From Myxococcales bacterium (GTDB taxonomy: Bacteria > Myxococcota_A > Bradymonadia > REDH01), in assembly GCA_947496715.1 (NCBI GenBank), contig CANMDT010000001.1, positions 30,799-94,798 on the forward strand: a DNA stretch of 64,000 nucleotides, in the 5' to 3' direction. The translations under genes were made by a program, and so were the position numbers. This document shows positions 55,593-63,909 of the stretch, piece by piece. The notes beneath the pieces were generated by a model. It saw only the letters and a list, made by a program, of their open reading frames with translations. It did not search any database and was not told where the DNA came from. Within the stretch, counting starts at the first letter, position 1, and each line of letters begins with the position of its first letter.

Positions 55593-57128
55593 TTAGAGGC
55601 AGGGCCCGAGGTAGTTGTAGAAGTTCCACGGGTCGATGCCGGAGCTCCACGCATCATAGATGATGTAGTAGGTGGTCCCCGCGACGGCGGTGAATCCTAC
55701 GACGGGATCGAGGCCGATGCTGTCGTCGTCGCAGGCCAGCGCCGAAGATGCACGGTTGCAGGTGGTCCGAACCTCGATAGCGATGTCGTCGAAAGTGTCG
55801 TACGCCGTGATGCAGACTGGGCCGCTTACGGGCGAGGTGAATGCGATAATCCACTCCTGTCCAAGCGTCGAGCCGCAGCCAGGATCCTGTCGATCGACAA
55901 TACTTGGCTCAAGCGAGTAGTGGCCGAAGCCGCCGAGCGCGAAGGGGTCGCCGCAGGTACCGGCAGAGCCCGTCGGGAGGCAGTTGGCAGCGGCCTGGCA
56001 GTCGAGGTCATCGCAATCGATGGCCACATCACCGTCGTCATCGACTCCGTTCGCGCAGTTTTCGCCTGGAGAATTGGTCGGAGGCGGGCATCTTGCATCA
56101 AAGATGCAGTCACCGTCGAGGCAATCGGTGAGGCCGTCTCCATCGTCGTCGAGGCGGTCACTGCAGGCCGTCTCGAATCCGAAGGGACCGCCGCCTATCC
56201 CCCCGCCGCCGCCGAAACAGGCGATGTCGAAGTCGCAGTCGTCGTCGATGCAGTCGGTAAGGAAGTCGCCGTCGTCATCAAGGCGGTTTGTGCAGCTGGT
56301 CTCGAAGCCGCCGCCACCGCCGAAGCAGACGGGGTCGAACTCGCAATCGAAGTCGATGCAGTCCACATCGAAGTCGCCGTCGTCGTCGACACCGTTGGTG
56401 CAGCTGGTCTCGAAGCCGCCCGTGCCGGAGCAGGCGGGTTCGAAGATGCAGTCGAAATCGAGACAATCGGTGTCTAGGTCGCCATCGTTGTCGCGGCCAT
56501 CCGAGCAGTTTGTCTCGGTACCTGTGCCGCTGGTGCAGATGGCGAGCGAGGCGCACTCGGTGTCGATGCAGTCGGTGGCGCCGTCGCGGTCGTTGTCGAG
56601 GTTGTCGTCGCAGACCTCGGTGGCGGAGTCGCAGCCATCGGGGATGCCGTTGCCGTTGCGATCGAGGTTGTCGTCGAAGCCGGCGCAGATGTCGTCCGCG
56701 TTGCAGACGCCGTCGAAGTCGTTGTCGTTGCCGGTGCCGCACTCGATGGTGCAGTTGAAGGAGCAGCCGTCTCCTGCGCGGCGGTTGCCGTCATCGCACT
56801 CTTCGCCCGCATCGAGGATGCTGTCACCGCAGATGGCGGTGCTGGTGTCCGCGGCGGTCGTGGTGTCGGTGCCGGTCGTGGTGTCGGTGCCGGTCGTGGT
56901 GTCGGTGCCGGTCGTGGTGTCGGTGCCGGTCGTGGTGTCGCCGCCAGCACCTGTGTCGGAAACGCCCGAGCCCGAGGTTCCGGAGTCGGTCACATCACCA
57001 TCGGAGATGGCGGGCCGGCTCGTGTCTTCGGTGCTTTCTCCCTCGTTGCGACCGCTGGCGACAGTCTCAGAGCCGGCGCAGGCCGTGAGAAACAGTGCAG
57101 AGAGAATGACTGGGGCAGTGAACTTCAT
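55593..57128 (-). CDS. Cys-rich DUF4215-type repeat lipoprotein
   Basis: The ATG at 57128 follows GGAG and opens a lipoprotein signal (MKFTAPVILSALFLTAC); the product has 511 residues. A Thr/Gly/Asp spacer (about 20-85) contains a 6-residue repeat (TTTGTD). One DUF4215-like module follows (CGDSILDAGEECDDGN, then GDGCSFNC). A run of about seven Asp-rich Cys repeats comes next (pattern C-x-D-x-x-D-N-D-x-D-x-x-T-D-C-x-D-x-x-C) that look like calcium-binding, thrombospondin-type-3-style turns. The C-terminal 120 residues resemble a bacterial pre-peptidase (PPC-like) beta domain. It is probably an outer-membrane or surface protein. Paralogous to the next gene upstream, which has its own promoter. 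Confidence 0.8.
   Translation of the reverse strand: MKFTAPVILSALFLTACAGSETVASGRNEGESTEDTSRPAISDGDVTDSGTSGSGVSDTGAGGDTTTGTDTTTGTDTTTGTDTTTGTDTTTAADTSTAICGDSILDAGEECDDGNRRAGDGCSFNCTIECGTGNDNDFDGVCNADDICAGFDDNLDRNGNGIPDGCDSATEVCDDNLDNDRDGATDCIDTECASLAICTSGTGTETNCSDGRDNDGDLDTDCLDFDCIFEPACSGTGGFETSCTNGVDDDGDFDVDCIDFDCEFDPVCFGGGGGFETSCTNRLDDDGDFLTDCIDDDCDFDIACFGGGGGIGGGPFGFETACSDRLDDDGDGLTDCLDGDCIFDARCPPPTNSPGENCANGVDDDGDVAIDCDDLDCQAAANCLPTGSAGTCGDPFALGGFGHYSLEPSIVDRQDPGCGSTLGQEWIIAFTSPVSGPVCITAYDTFDDIAIEVRTTCNRASSALACDDDSIGLDPVVGFTAVAGTTYYIIYDAWSSGIDPWNFYNYLGPCL
56863..56940 (-). repeat. 18-bp tandem repeat in lipoprotein spacer
   Basis: Four exact copies of GTGTCGGTGCCGGTCGTG plus a 6-base partial copy, read as written on the plus strand, encode TTTGTD repeats on the minus strand. 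Perfect identity suggests recent expansion. Confidence 0.9.
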
Positions 57129-57173
57129 GGCAGGCTCCACCAACGACGCTCCGTGTCGAACCACGGGGGAGAC

Positions 57174-57201
57174 AGTGTAACAGAGCCGACTGCGTTGCCA
57201 A
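57174..57201 (-). promoter_or_regulatory. Candidate promoter of the 55593-57128 gene
   Basis: On the minus strand TTGGCA is followed after 16 bases by TACACT, leaving a leader of about 38 bases. It fills most of the 91-base gap between the two Cys-rich genes. Confidence 0.5.
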
Positions 57202-57219
57202 GTGGCAGGCCGCTCGGCG

Positions 57220-60192
57220 CTAAGGACAGGCCGGGTCGGTGGCGCAGTCGGGGTCGGCACAGTCGACGAAGGTATCGGTATCGTTGTCGAGGCCGTCGAT
57301 GCAGGAGGCCTCGGAGCCGTAGACCTCTGCGCAGGTACCGCGTGAGATGGTGAGGTTCCAGGTCCCGCTGTCGCCAGCGCCAAAGGTGTCGGCGAAGAGG
57401 AAGTAGGAGCTCGCGTTGGTCACAGCGAGGTCGATGCGGGCACCGTAGGAGGTCTCCGAGAAGTCGTCGCTGCAGGCGAGTTCGGAGGTGTCGTTCGAGC
57501 AGCTGGTCCGAGCATAGAGCACGGCATCGAAGTTGGCGCGTCCCTCAAGCTGCACGCAGATGTTGCCCGTCAGCGGCGAGCGCCAGCGGATGGCCTCCTC
57601 TTCGCCAAGACCGCCGCAGCCGCCCTCGCGGTTGGAATAGCTGGTCGTGCCGGTGAAGGTTCCGAAGCTGCCGATAGCGGTCGGCGTGGAGCAGCTGCCG
57701 TTGCCCGTCGGGGTGCAATCAGTGGAGGTGCACTGCGAGTCGTCGCAGTCGATGTCGCCGTCGAGGTCGTTGTCGAGGCCGTCATTGCAGACCTCGGGGG
57801 AGGCGATACAGACGAGCTGTGCAGCGCAGTCGGGGTCGGAGCAATCAACGAAGGTGTCTAGGTCGTTGTCGCGGCCGTCGGTGCAGACCTCGGGGAAGGG
57901 GATGCAGTTGAGGGCATCCACGCAGTCGGTGTCCGAGCAGTCCTCAAGACCGTCGAGGTCGTTGTCGAAGGTATCATCGCAGATCTCAGGCTGCGAACCG
58001 CAGGCCGGGCTGCCCGTGCAGGAGCTGTCTGCGCAGTCAATTGCCCCATCGGCATCGTCATCCACGCGGTTGTCGCAATACTCGGGCAGGGTGGCTGGGC
58101 AGGCGCCCGACTGGACCAGCAGGCGGTAGGTTCCGAAGGCGCTCGCGGTGTTGCCGTCGACCGACAGAAAGACAGTCCGGCCGGCTGTGAGCGAGGCCTC
58201 CGCCATCGACCAGGTGGAGGGGCCGTCGTTGGAGTCGCAGGTGATGAGGCTGCTCGTCGTGAGGCAGGCGCTGGTGAGGTAGACGGTGGTGTCGAAGGTG
58301 GCCTCGGTGATGATGAAGCACCAGTTGCCCGTGGTAGGTACGGTGACAGACCAGACGTCGTCGAGGCCGCCTGCGCCGGTCGAGCAGCCGGTGCGGCCCA
58401 GGTCAGAGGCACCGGTGGTGTCACCAGCATAGGTACCTGCGCCCGTGATGAGGTTGGGCGCCGTGCAGGTGCCGTCGGTGGGGGGCAGGCAGGCGGGCGC
58501 GGTGGAGCAGAGCGGGTCGAGGCAATCTACGAGACCATCGCGGTTGTTGTCTGCGGCGTCCGTGCAGTTCTCTGCGCAGAGGGGCGAGGCGGTGCAGAGC
58601 GGGTCGAGACAATCGACGAGGCTGTTGCGGTTGTTGTCGGTGCCATCGTCACAGACCTCTGCGCAGAGGGGCGAGGCGGCGCAGTCTGCGTCGGCACAGT
58701 CGGTGGCGCGGTCTCGGTCGTTGTCGAGGCTGTCGTCGCAGACCTCGGGAAGGACGATGCAGTTCGCATCGAGCGCGCAGTCGGCCGTGTCGGCACAATC
58801 GGTGAGGCCGTCGCGGTCGTTGTCGCGGCTGTCGTTACAGACCTCGGGCAGGACGATGCAGTCAACATCCGTCGCGCAATCCGCCGCGTCGGCGCAATCG
58901 GTGAGGCCGTCGCGATCGTTGTCGCGGCTGTCGTTACAGACCTCGGGAAGGCTGACGCAATAAGCATCGGTAGCGCAGCTCGTGTCGGCGCAATCCACCA
59001 GGCCGTCGGCATCGTCATCGAGGCTGTTGTTGCAGGTCTCGGTCAGCGTTGCGGGGCAAGAACCCGGGCGCACAAAGAGGCGGTAGTCGCCAAAGTCTTC
59101 AAGGCGGGAGCCGGTGACGAAGACGAAGTAGTCGGTCGTCGTGTTGAGGTTTGGCTCGGTTCGCGAGAGAATGCGCCCGGTGGGCGAAATGTCATCGTTG
59201 CAGGCGACCTCCGCACCGGCGTTGGTGCAGCCACGGCGGATGTCGATGACGGTATCGAAGTTGCCCTCCGTCACCCAGAAGCACCAGGTCCCCGCGCTCG
59301 TCGCGCGAAAGGTGAAGACCTCGTCGGGGCTGTCGGGGTCGAGGGCACAGATCGGGCTGATTGCGTCGGAGAGGCCGATGGTGGAGCCGTCGTAGATGCC
59401 GGGACCGGCAATGACGCGGGGGGCAAGGCAGGTGCCGGCGCCGTCCGCGGGGCCGCAGGCTGTGTCACCGATACAGTCGAGGTCGATACAGTCGGTGTAG
59501 CGGTCTAGGTCGTTGTCGATACCGTCGTCGCAGATTTCCGAAGTAGCGCCCCCCGTACAAACGGGAAGTGCGGAGCATTGGGCATCGGCACAATCGGTGG
59601 CGCCATCGAGGTCGTTGTCGATGCGGTCGTCGCAAATCTCGGCGGAGGCCTCGCAACCGTCTGGGATGCCGTTGGCGTTGGTGTCGAGGTTGTCGTCGAA
59701 GCCGGGGCAGACATCGCTGCCATTGCAGACGCCGTCGAAATCGGTGTCGTTGCCGGCGCCGCACTCCAGCGTGCAGTTGAACGAGCAGCCGTCGCCCGCG
59801 AGACGGTTGCCGTCGTCGCAGGCCTCTCCGGCCTCGATCGTGCCGTTGCCGCAGATGGGGGGGCCACTGGTGTCTACCGTGGTGTCTACCGTGGTGTCGC
59901 CTGCCGTGTCGGCGGCGGTGTCACCGGGGTCTGTGTCTGCGCTGGAGTCGGGGTCGGTATCAGCCGCAGTGTCTGCTGCGGTATCGGTTGGGTCGATGTC
60001 GGCCGTGGAGTCTGCAGCCGTATCCGCCGTCGTCGTGTCCTCAGCGGTGCTGCCGGTATCTGCCGTGTCGGCGCCAAAGATATCCGGACGACCTGCATCT
60101 GCCTCGGAGGTTTCGCCGCCCGTGCAGGCTGCGACAGTAAGCGACAGGAGCGAGGCGCCGAGAAGGTGAGCGGAGCGGCCGAGCAGATTCAT
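57220..60192 (-). CDS. Large Cys-rich repeat lipoprotein with three PPC-like domains
   Basis: The 990-residue product has lipobox TVAAC and a long Thr/Asp/Ala spacer (about 25-110). One DUF4215-like module (CGNGTIEAGEACDDGN, then GDGCSFNC) follows. Then come at least fifteen Asp/Cys repeats of the form DDGIDNDLDxxTDCIDxDC, grouped in blocks that alternate with three PPC-like beta domains (near TCLAPRVIAGPGIYDG, TCTAPNLITGAGTYAG and SCSTPTAIGSFGTFTG). Three blocks share a 33-residue unit (EVCNDSRDNDRDGLTDCAD). The repeats probably bind calcium and are held by disulphides, so the protein should form a stiff surface rod. Its paralogue lies just downstream. Function is unknown; adhesion or envelope structure is inference. 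Confidence 0.82.
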   Translation of the reverse strand: MNLLGRSAHLLGASLLSLTVAACTGGETSEADAGRPDIFGADTADTGSTAEDTTTADTAADSTADIDPTDTAADTAADTDPDSSADTDPGDTAADTAGDTTVDTTVDTSGPPICGNGTIEAGEACDDGNRLAGDGCSFNCTLECGAGNDTDFDGVCNGSDVCPGFDDNLDTNANGIPDGCEASAEICDDRIDNDLDGATDCADAQCSALPVCTGGATSEICDDGIDNDLDRYTDCIDLDCIGDTACGPADGAGTCLAPRVIAGPGIYDGSTIGLSDAISPICALDPDSPDEVFTFRATSAGTWCFWVTEGNFDTVIDIRRGCTNAGAEVACNDDISPTGRILSRTEPNLNTTTDYFVFVTGSRLEDFGDYRLFVRPGSCPATLTETCNNSLDDDADGLVDCADTSCATDAYCVSLPEVCNDSRDNDRDGLTDCADAADCATDVDCIVLPEVCNDSRDNDRDGLTDCADTADCALDANCIVLPEVCDDSLDNDRDRATDCADADCAASPLCAEVCDDGTDNNRNSLVDCLDPLCTASPLCAENCTDAADNNRDGLVDCLDPLCSTAPACLPPTDGTCTAPNLITGAGTYAGDTTGASDLGRTGCSTGAGGLDDVWSVTVPTTGNWCFIITEATFDTTVYLTSACLTTSSLITCDSNDGPSTWSMAEASLTAGRTVFLSVDGNTASAFGTYRLLVQSGACPATLPEYCDNRVDDDADGAIDCADSSCTGSPACGSQPEICDDTFDNDLDGLEDCSDTDCVDALNCIPFPEVCTDGRDNDLDTFVDCSDPDCAAQLVCIASPEVCNDGLDNDLDGDIDCDDSQCTSTDCTPTGNGSCSTPTAIGSFGTFTGTTSYSNREGGCGGLGEEEAIRWRSPLTGNICVQLEGRANFDAVLYARTSCSNDTSELACSDDFSETSYGARIDLAVTNASSYFLFADTFGAGDSGTWNLTISRGTCAEVYGSEASCIDGLDNDTDTFVDCADPDCATDPACP
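58741..58938 (-). repeat. Two adjacent 99-bp units of a 33-residue repeat
   Basis: Units start at 58741 and 58840 and are 99 bases each; a third, more diverged unit begins at 58939. They are in frame and encode VCNDSRDNDRDGLTDC-type blocks. The near-identity at DNA level indicates recent duplication. Confidence 0.85.
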
Positions 60193-60240
60193 GGAGAGAT
60201 ACCGAGTTGGGACGGCTTTCGCCGCCGTCAGTTGCCGAGG

Positions 60241-60270
60241 CCTCTAGCCACCGAGTTGATTCAGAGACAA
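60241..60270 (-). promoter_or_regulatory. Candidate promoter of the 57220-60192 gene
   Basis: On the minus strand TTGTCT is followed after 18 bases by TAGAGG, with a leader of about 45 bases. The rest of the 159-base gap shows only short inverted repeats. Confidence 0.45.
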
Positions 60271-60351
60271 GTGGCTGCTCCGCCGCACAGCCGCCTAACC
60301 TCAGTTCGCAGACTCCTAGGTCTGTCTTGCAACAGGGGCGAGACTTCAGGG

Positions 60352-61701
60352 TCACCCGAAGAAGTCGAGCAGCCCCTGCGAGCCCGGTTCGAAGAGGCGG
60401 CGGTAGAGCCGGAGCGCCCCCTCATCGGAGAGGCTGGCGACATGATCGCAGATGAGTCGGAGCTTCTCGTCGCCCTGATAGTCGTCGGAGCGGACCCGTT
60501 CACTGACGCCACGCGGCAGCAGTTCGGCGTCGTTGGCGAAGGCCTCGAAGAGTCGCCGGACGACCCTGCGGGCCGCAGCATCGAGGGTGGTCAGACGAGG
60601 GTCTTTGAGGATCTGTGTACGGGTGACCGCCTTGAGGACAGCCACCTTGGCAAGCGAGTCGGCCGGGAGGTTCGGGAGTTCGCCCTCAGCCGCGGTCACC
60701 GCGTGCACGAGCTCGCGGTGGAGTTTGCTGGCGAGCTCCTTGCTGGAGGCGAGCCGAAGGAACTGGCGGCTGGTACCCGGCAGTCGCCTCGCCTCACCCT
60801 TGGCGAGTAGATCATCGAGGAGCGCAACGACGGAGCCGACGATGGCCTGCACCTGCGACGGCTGCCAGGAGGGGTCGGTCTGCCGGAGGAAACGGACCAC
60901 ATCGTCGATGAAGCCGCCGCCATGCGCCGTCTGGCGGAGGTCGCTGACGGCGAGGAAGCCCATGCGGAGCCCATCCTGAAGGTCAGCGACGCAGTAGGCG
61001 ATGTCGTCGGCGAGGTTGAGGATGCGGCACTCGTAGCTCTCGCGCCCCTCTGTGCCGCGCGCCGCTGCGACCCGCTGGGCGAAGGCCCAATCCGCATCGT
61101 AGACACACTTGGGGGCGTGAGCCGGAGCGAGGAGGTCTGCGCTCTCTTGCGAGGCAAAGCGCGGCTGAAGCACAGCCTCGTGTGGCATGCGGCTGCGGGC
61201 CTCGGCGTAGGGGACCTTGTACTTGAGCACGCCGTCGAGGGTTGCGTAGGTGAGGTTGAGCCCTTCGTAGCGGAAGCCTTTGACCTCGACGCGACGGACA
61301 ATGCGGAGGGTCTGGGCATTTCCTTCGAAGCCTCCATAGTCGCGCATGCAGTCGTTGAGCACTGCCTCGCCGTTGTGGCCAAAGGGAGGGTGGCCGAGAT
61401 CGTGGCAGAGGGCGATGGCCTCGCAGAGGTCGGTGTTGGCGCCGAGTTTGCTGGCAATGGCCTTGGCGATCAGCGCCACCTCCATCGAGTGGGTGAGGCG
61501 GGTACGGTAGCTGGCACCTTTGGCCCCGTAGAAGACCTGTGTCTTCTCCTGCAGCCGACGGAAGGATTCGGCGTGGAGCACCCGAGAACGGTCGCGCTCG
61601 AACTCTGTGCGGGTGTCGTGGTCCTTTTGCGGGTCGGCATACTCGTGGAGAATGTCTTCAACGCAGGAGAGTCGAGCGGGTCGTGCAGGTAGCTGTCTCA
61701 T
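60352..61701 (-). CDS. dgt: dGTPase-like dNTP triphosphohydrolase (HD domain)
   Basis: The 449-residue product belongs to the Dgt family, which cuts dNTPs to nucleoside and tripolyphosphate. Motifs are RDRSRVLHAESFRRLQ-type substrate strand, RLTHSMEVALIA (His ligand), the HD centre ALCHDLGHPPFGHNGE and the late ILNLADDIAYCVADLQD. It is shorter than E. coli Dgt (505) and closer to the broad-specificity type. It starts 9 bases after the permease gene and ends the transport operon, an odd companion. Confidence 0.9.
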   Translation of the reverse strand: MRQLPARPARLSCVEDILHEYADPQKDHDTRTEFERDRSRVLHAESFRRLQEKTQVFYGAKGASYRTRLTHSMEVALIAKAIASKLGANTDLCEAIALCHDLGHPPFGHNGEAVLNDCMRDYGGFEGNAQTLRIVRRVEVKGFRYEGLNLTYATLDGVLKYKVPYAEARSRMPHEAVLQPRFASQESADLLAPAHAPKCVYDADWAFAQRVAAARGTEGRESYECRILNLADDIAYCVADLQDGLRMGFLAVSDLRQTAHGGGFIDDVVRFLRQTDPSWQPSQVQAIVGSVVALLDDLLAKGEARRLPGTSRQFLRLASSKELASKLHRELVHAVTAAEGELPNLPADSLAKVAVLKAVTRTQILKDPRLTTLDAAARRVVRRLFEAFANDAELLPRGVSERVRSDDYQGDEKLRLICDHVASLSDEGALRLYRRLFEPGSQGLLDFFG

Positions 61702-61710
61702 GGCCCGCTC

Positions 61711-62985
61711 CTAGCCGTTTTGCGACCTGGGATCGAGAACGTCGCGCAGCGCCTCGCCGACCACATTGAGCGCAAACAGCGTGAGGGTGAGGATGGAGCC
61801 AGGGAAGAGCAGCAGCCAGGGATAGGTCACCATGACGCCGGCGCGGGCGCCGTCGTTGGCGAGTGCTCCCCACGAGGTGTAGGGCGCCTGCACGCCGAGT
61901 CCGAGGAAGGAGAGGAAGGACTCCGTAAGCATCGTTTCGGGCACGGTCAGCGTGGCATAGACGAGGATGGGACCGAGCGCATTGGGGAGCAGGTGCTTGA
62001 AGAGGATGGAGGTGGTGGAGGCGCCAACGGCGCGGGCCGCCTGAACATACTCGAGGTTGCGGAGCGCAAGCACCTGGCCGCGGACGATACGGGCCATGGT
62101 GAGCCAGCTCATGGCGCCGATGGCGATGTAGAGCAGCCGGATGTCGCGGCCGAAGACGACCATCAGCAGGATGACGAGGAACATGAAGGGCAGCCCGTAG
62201 AGCACATCGACAGTGCGCATCATGAGGGCGTCGATACGGCCGCCATTCCAGCCGGCGACTGCGCCCCAGATGAGGCCGATGACGAGCGAGACGAGGGTGG
62301 CAAGCAGGCCGACCATAAGACTGACGCGGGCGCCGTAGACGAGTCGGATGGTGAGGTCGCGGCCGAGGCTGTCGGTACCGGCCCAGAAGGTGGCAGGGCG
62401 CGGGAGGCCAGGGAACTCGGTGGCGGAGAGGCGGCCATCGGCATCGGTGTCGAAGCGGCGGGTCCAGGCGGTGGCCTCACCGATGGGGAAGAGGTCGATG
62501 AGGGCACGGGCCTCCTCGAAGTTGAGCGTGCCGCTGCCATCCTTGTCGAGGCTCTTGAGGATGGCGGCGGCAGGTGCCGAGAGCGCTCGCGGCGCAGCGT
62601 CGAGTTCGGCCGGGTTGAGGGCGCCGTCGCCGTCGCTGTCGAGCATAGCTAGCTCTTCGTGGGCAAGCGCCTCCGAGAGTTCAAGCGCGGTCCACTGCCC
62701 ATCGCGGTTGAGGTCGGCGCGGGCGGAGGCCGCATCGGCGACGGGCGCGAGGAGGAAGTTGTCGCGCGGGATGCCACGCGCGCCGGGCGGCAGGTAGCGG
62801 TGGCAGGGGTGGTTCTCGACCACGGTGAAGCGGGTGAAGTGGCGTTCGACCAGCGGCTGCATGATGGCGAGAAGACTCACGAGCAGCAGGAAGACCAGAC
62901 TGGCCATGGCCAGCCGGTTCCTCTTGAAGCCGCGCCAGGCGCGTGCCGAGGGCGACTCGGGCTGTGACTGCACGGTGCCGCTCAT
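61711..62985 (-). CDS. ABC permease (OppC/DppC type) with four EF-hands in its periplasmic loop
   Basis: The 424-residue product is an inner-membrane permease of the peptide/nickel ABC family. TM1 (MASLVFLLLVSLLAIMQPLV) is followed by a periplasmic region of about 150 residues before the family motif FWAGTDSLGRD at 200-210. The family normally has about 30-60 residues here. The extra segment (84-192) carries four canonical EF-hand loops: DLNRDGQWTALE (91), DSDGDGALNPAE (116), DKDGSGTLNFEE (147) and DTDADGRLSATE (179), all with Glu at position 12. The rest is a standard BPD_transp_1 domain with HLLPNALGPILVYAT (EAA-like coupling helix). It shares 4 bases with the partner permease. Confidence 0.93.
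   Translation of the reverse strand: MSGTVQSQPESPSARAWRGFKRNRLAMASLVFLLLVSLLAIMQPLVERHFTRFTVVENHPCHRYLPPGARGIPRDNFLLAPVADAASARADLNRDGQWTALELSEALAHEELAMLDSDGDGALNPAELDAAPRALSAPAAAILKSLDKDGSGTLNFEEARALIDLFPIGEATAWTRRFDTDADGRLSATEFPGLPRPATFWAGTDSLGRDLTIRLVYGARVSLMVGLLATLVSLVIGLIWGAVAGWNGGRIDALMMRTVDVLYGLPFMFLVILLMVVFGRDIRLLYIAIGAMSWLTMARIVRGQVLALRNLEYVQAARAVGASTTSILFKHLLPNALGPILVYATLTVPETMLTESFLSFLGLGVQAPYTSWGALANDGARAGVMVTYPWLLLFPGSILTLTLFALNVVGEALRDVLDPRSQNG
62410..62736 (-). other. EF-hand insertion inside the permease
   Basis: Residues 84-192 of the permease. All four 12-residue loops keep Asp at 1, Asp/Asn at 3, Asp/Ser at 5, Gly at 6 and Glu at 12. Two pairs of hands are spaced by about 25 and 32 residues, as in calmodulin-like pairs. 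Because TM1 is N-in, the loop should face the periplasm, where calcium is plentiful. Confidence 0.85.
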
Positions 62986-63908
62986 GCCTGCTTGCCGTCG
63001 AGGGTGATGCGGGGGTCGATGACTGAATAGACGAGGTCGACCGCAAGGTTCAGCATGACCAGGAGCACCGAGTAGACGAGGATGGCGCCGAGGACGAGGA
63101 AGTAGTCGCGGTTGAAGGCCGCATCGACAAAGAAGGTGCCAATGCCCGGCACATTGAAGACCCGCTCCACGACGACCGAGCCGGTCAGTACGGCGGCGAA
63201 GGCGGGGCCGAGAAAGCTAACGACCGGGAGCAGTCCGGCGCGCAGGATGTGGACGAGCACAACACGCGTTTCGCTCGCTCCCTTGGCACGGGCGGTGCGG
63301 ACATGGTCGAGTCGCGAGACTTCGAGCATGCCCGAGCGCGCAAGCCTTGAGACGTAGGCCATGTAGAAGCAGCCGAGGCTGATGCTCGGCAGGATGGAGT
63401 CGCTCCAGCCAGCCCAGCCGCCGGTGCGGGTCCATCCGAGTCCGAGGGCGAAGACGAGGATGAGTAGCGGTCCGAGCACGAAGTTGGGCACCGAGATGGC
63501 GAGGGTGGAGATGGCCATTGTCGCGTGGTCCCAGAAGGTCCGCGGGCGCATGGCGGCGAGGATGCCGAGCGGGATGCCGACGAGCAGCGCGAAGGCCATG
63601 GCCTGCAGCCCGGTGATGAGCGAGTAGGGGAGCGCGGCGAGGAGGATGTCGGCGACCGGCGCCTCCTGCTTAATGGAGGGGCCGAGGTCGCCGTGGGCGA
63701 GACGGCCGATGTAGTCGAAGTACTGCGCGGCGAGGGGCTTGTTGAGGCCATACTGCTCCTCGAGCATGGCCTCAATCTCGGGGGGCAGGTCGCGGTCTTT
63801 GGAGAGCGGGCTTCCGGGCGCCAGCTTCATGACCAGGAAGGAGAGCGAGAGGACCACGAACAGGACTGCGAGGTTCTGCAGGAGGCGTGCGCCAAGGGAG
63901 CGGAGCAT
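62982..63908 (-). CDS. ABC permease (OppB/DppB type)
   Basis: I chose the ATG at 63908 (308 residues), which gives the family start MLRSLGARLLQNLAVLFVVLSLSFLVMKLAPGSP; the longer start at 63965 adds 19 hydrophilic residues and would overlap the likely end of the preceding gene. The product has six TM helices, the N-terminal TM with the LAPGSPL motif, EEQYGLNKPLAAQYF in the periplasmic loop, and the coupling helix region RTARAKGASETRVVLVHIL. It forms a heterodimer with the downstream permease to import peptides or similar ligands. ATPase genes are not in the window. Confidence 0.92.
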   Translation of the reverse strand: MLRSLGARLLQNLAVLFVVLSLSFLVMKLAPGSPLSKDRDLPPEIEAMLEEQYGLNKPLAAQYFDYIGRLAHGDLGPSIKQEAPVADILLAALPYSLITGLQAMAFALLVGIPLGILAAMRPRTFWDHATMAISTLAISVPNFVLGPLLILVFALGLGWTRTGGWAGWSDSILPSISLGCFYMAYVSRLARSGMLEVSRLDHVRTARAKGASETRVVLVHILRAGLLPVVSFLGPAFAAVLTGSVVVERVFNVPGIGTFFVDAAFNRDYFLVLGAILVYSVLLVMLNLAVDLVYSVIDPRITLDGKQA

Positions 63909-63909
63909 G

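Noticed and set aside
58741-58980. A CRISPR-like array, because of regular near-identical units
   Set aside because: The units are 99 bases, contiguous without spacers, in frame and encode a protein repeat. No cas genes are present.
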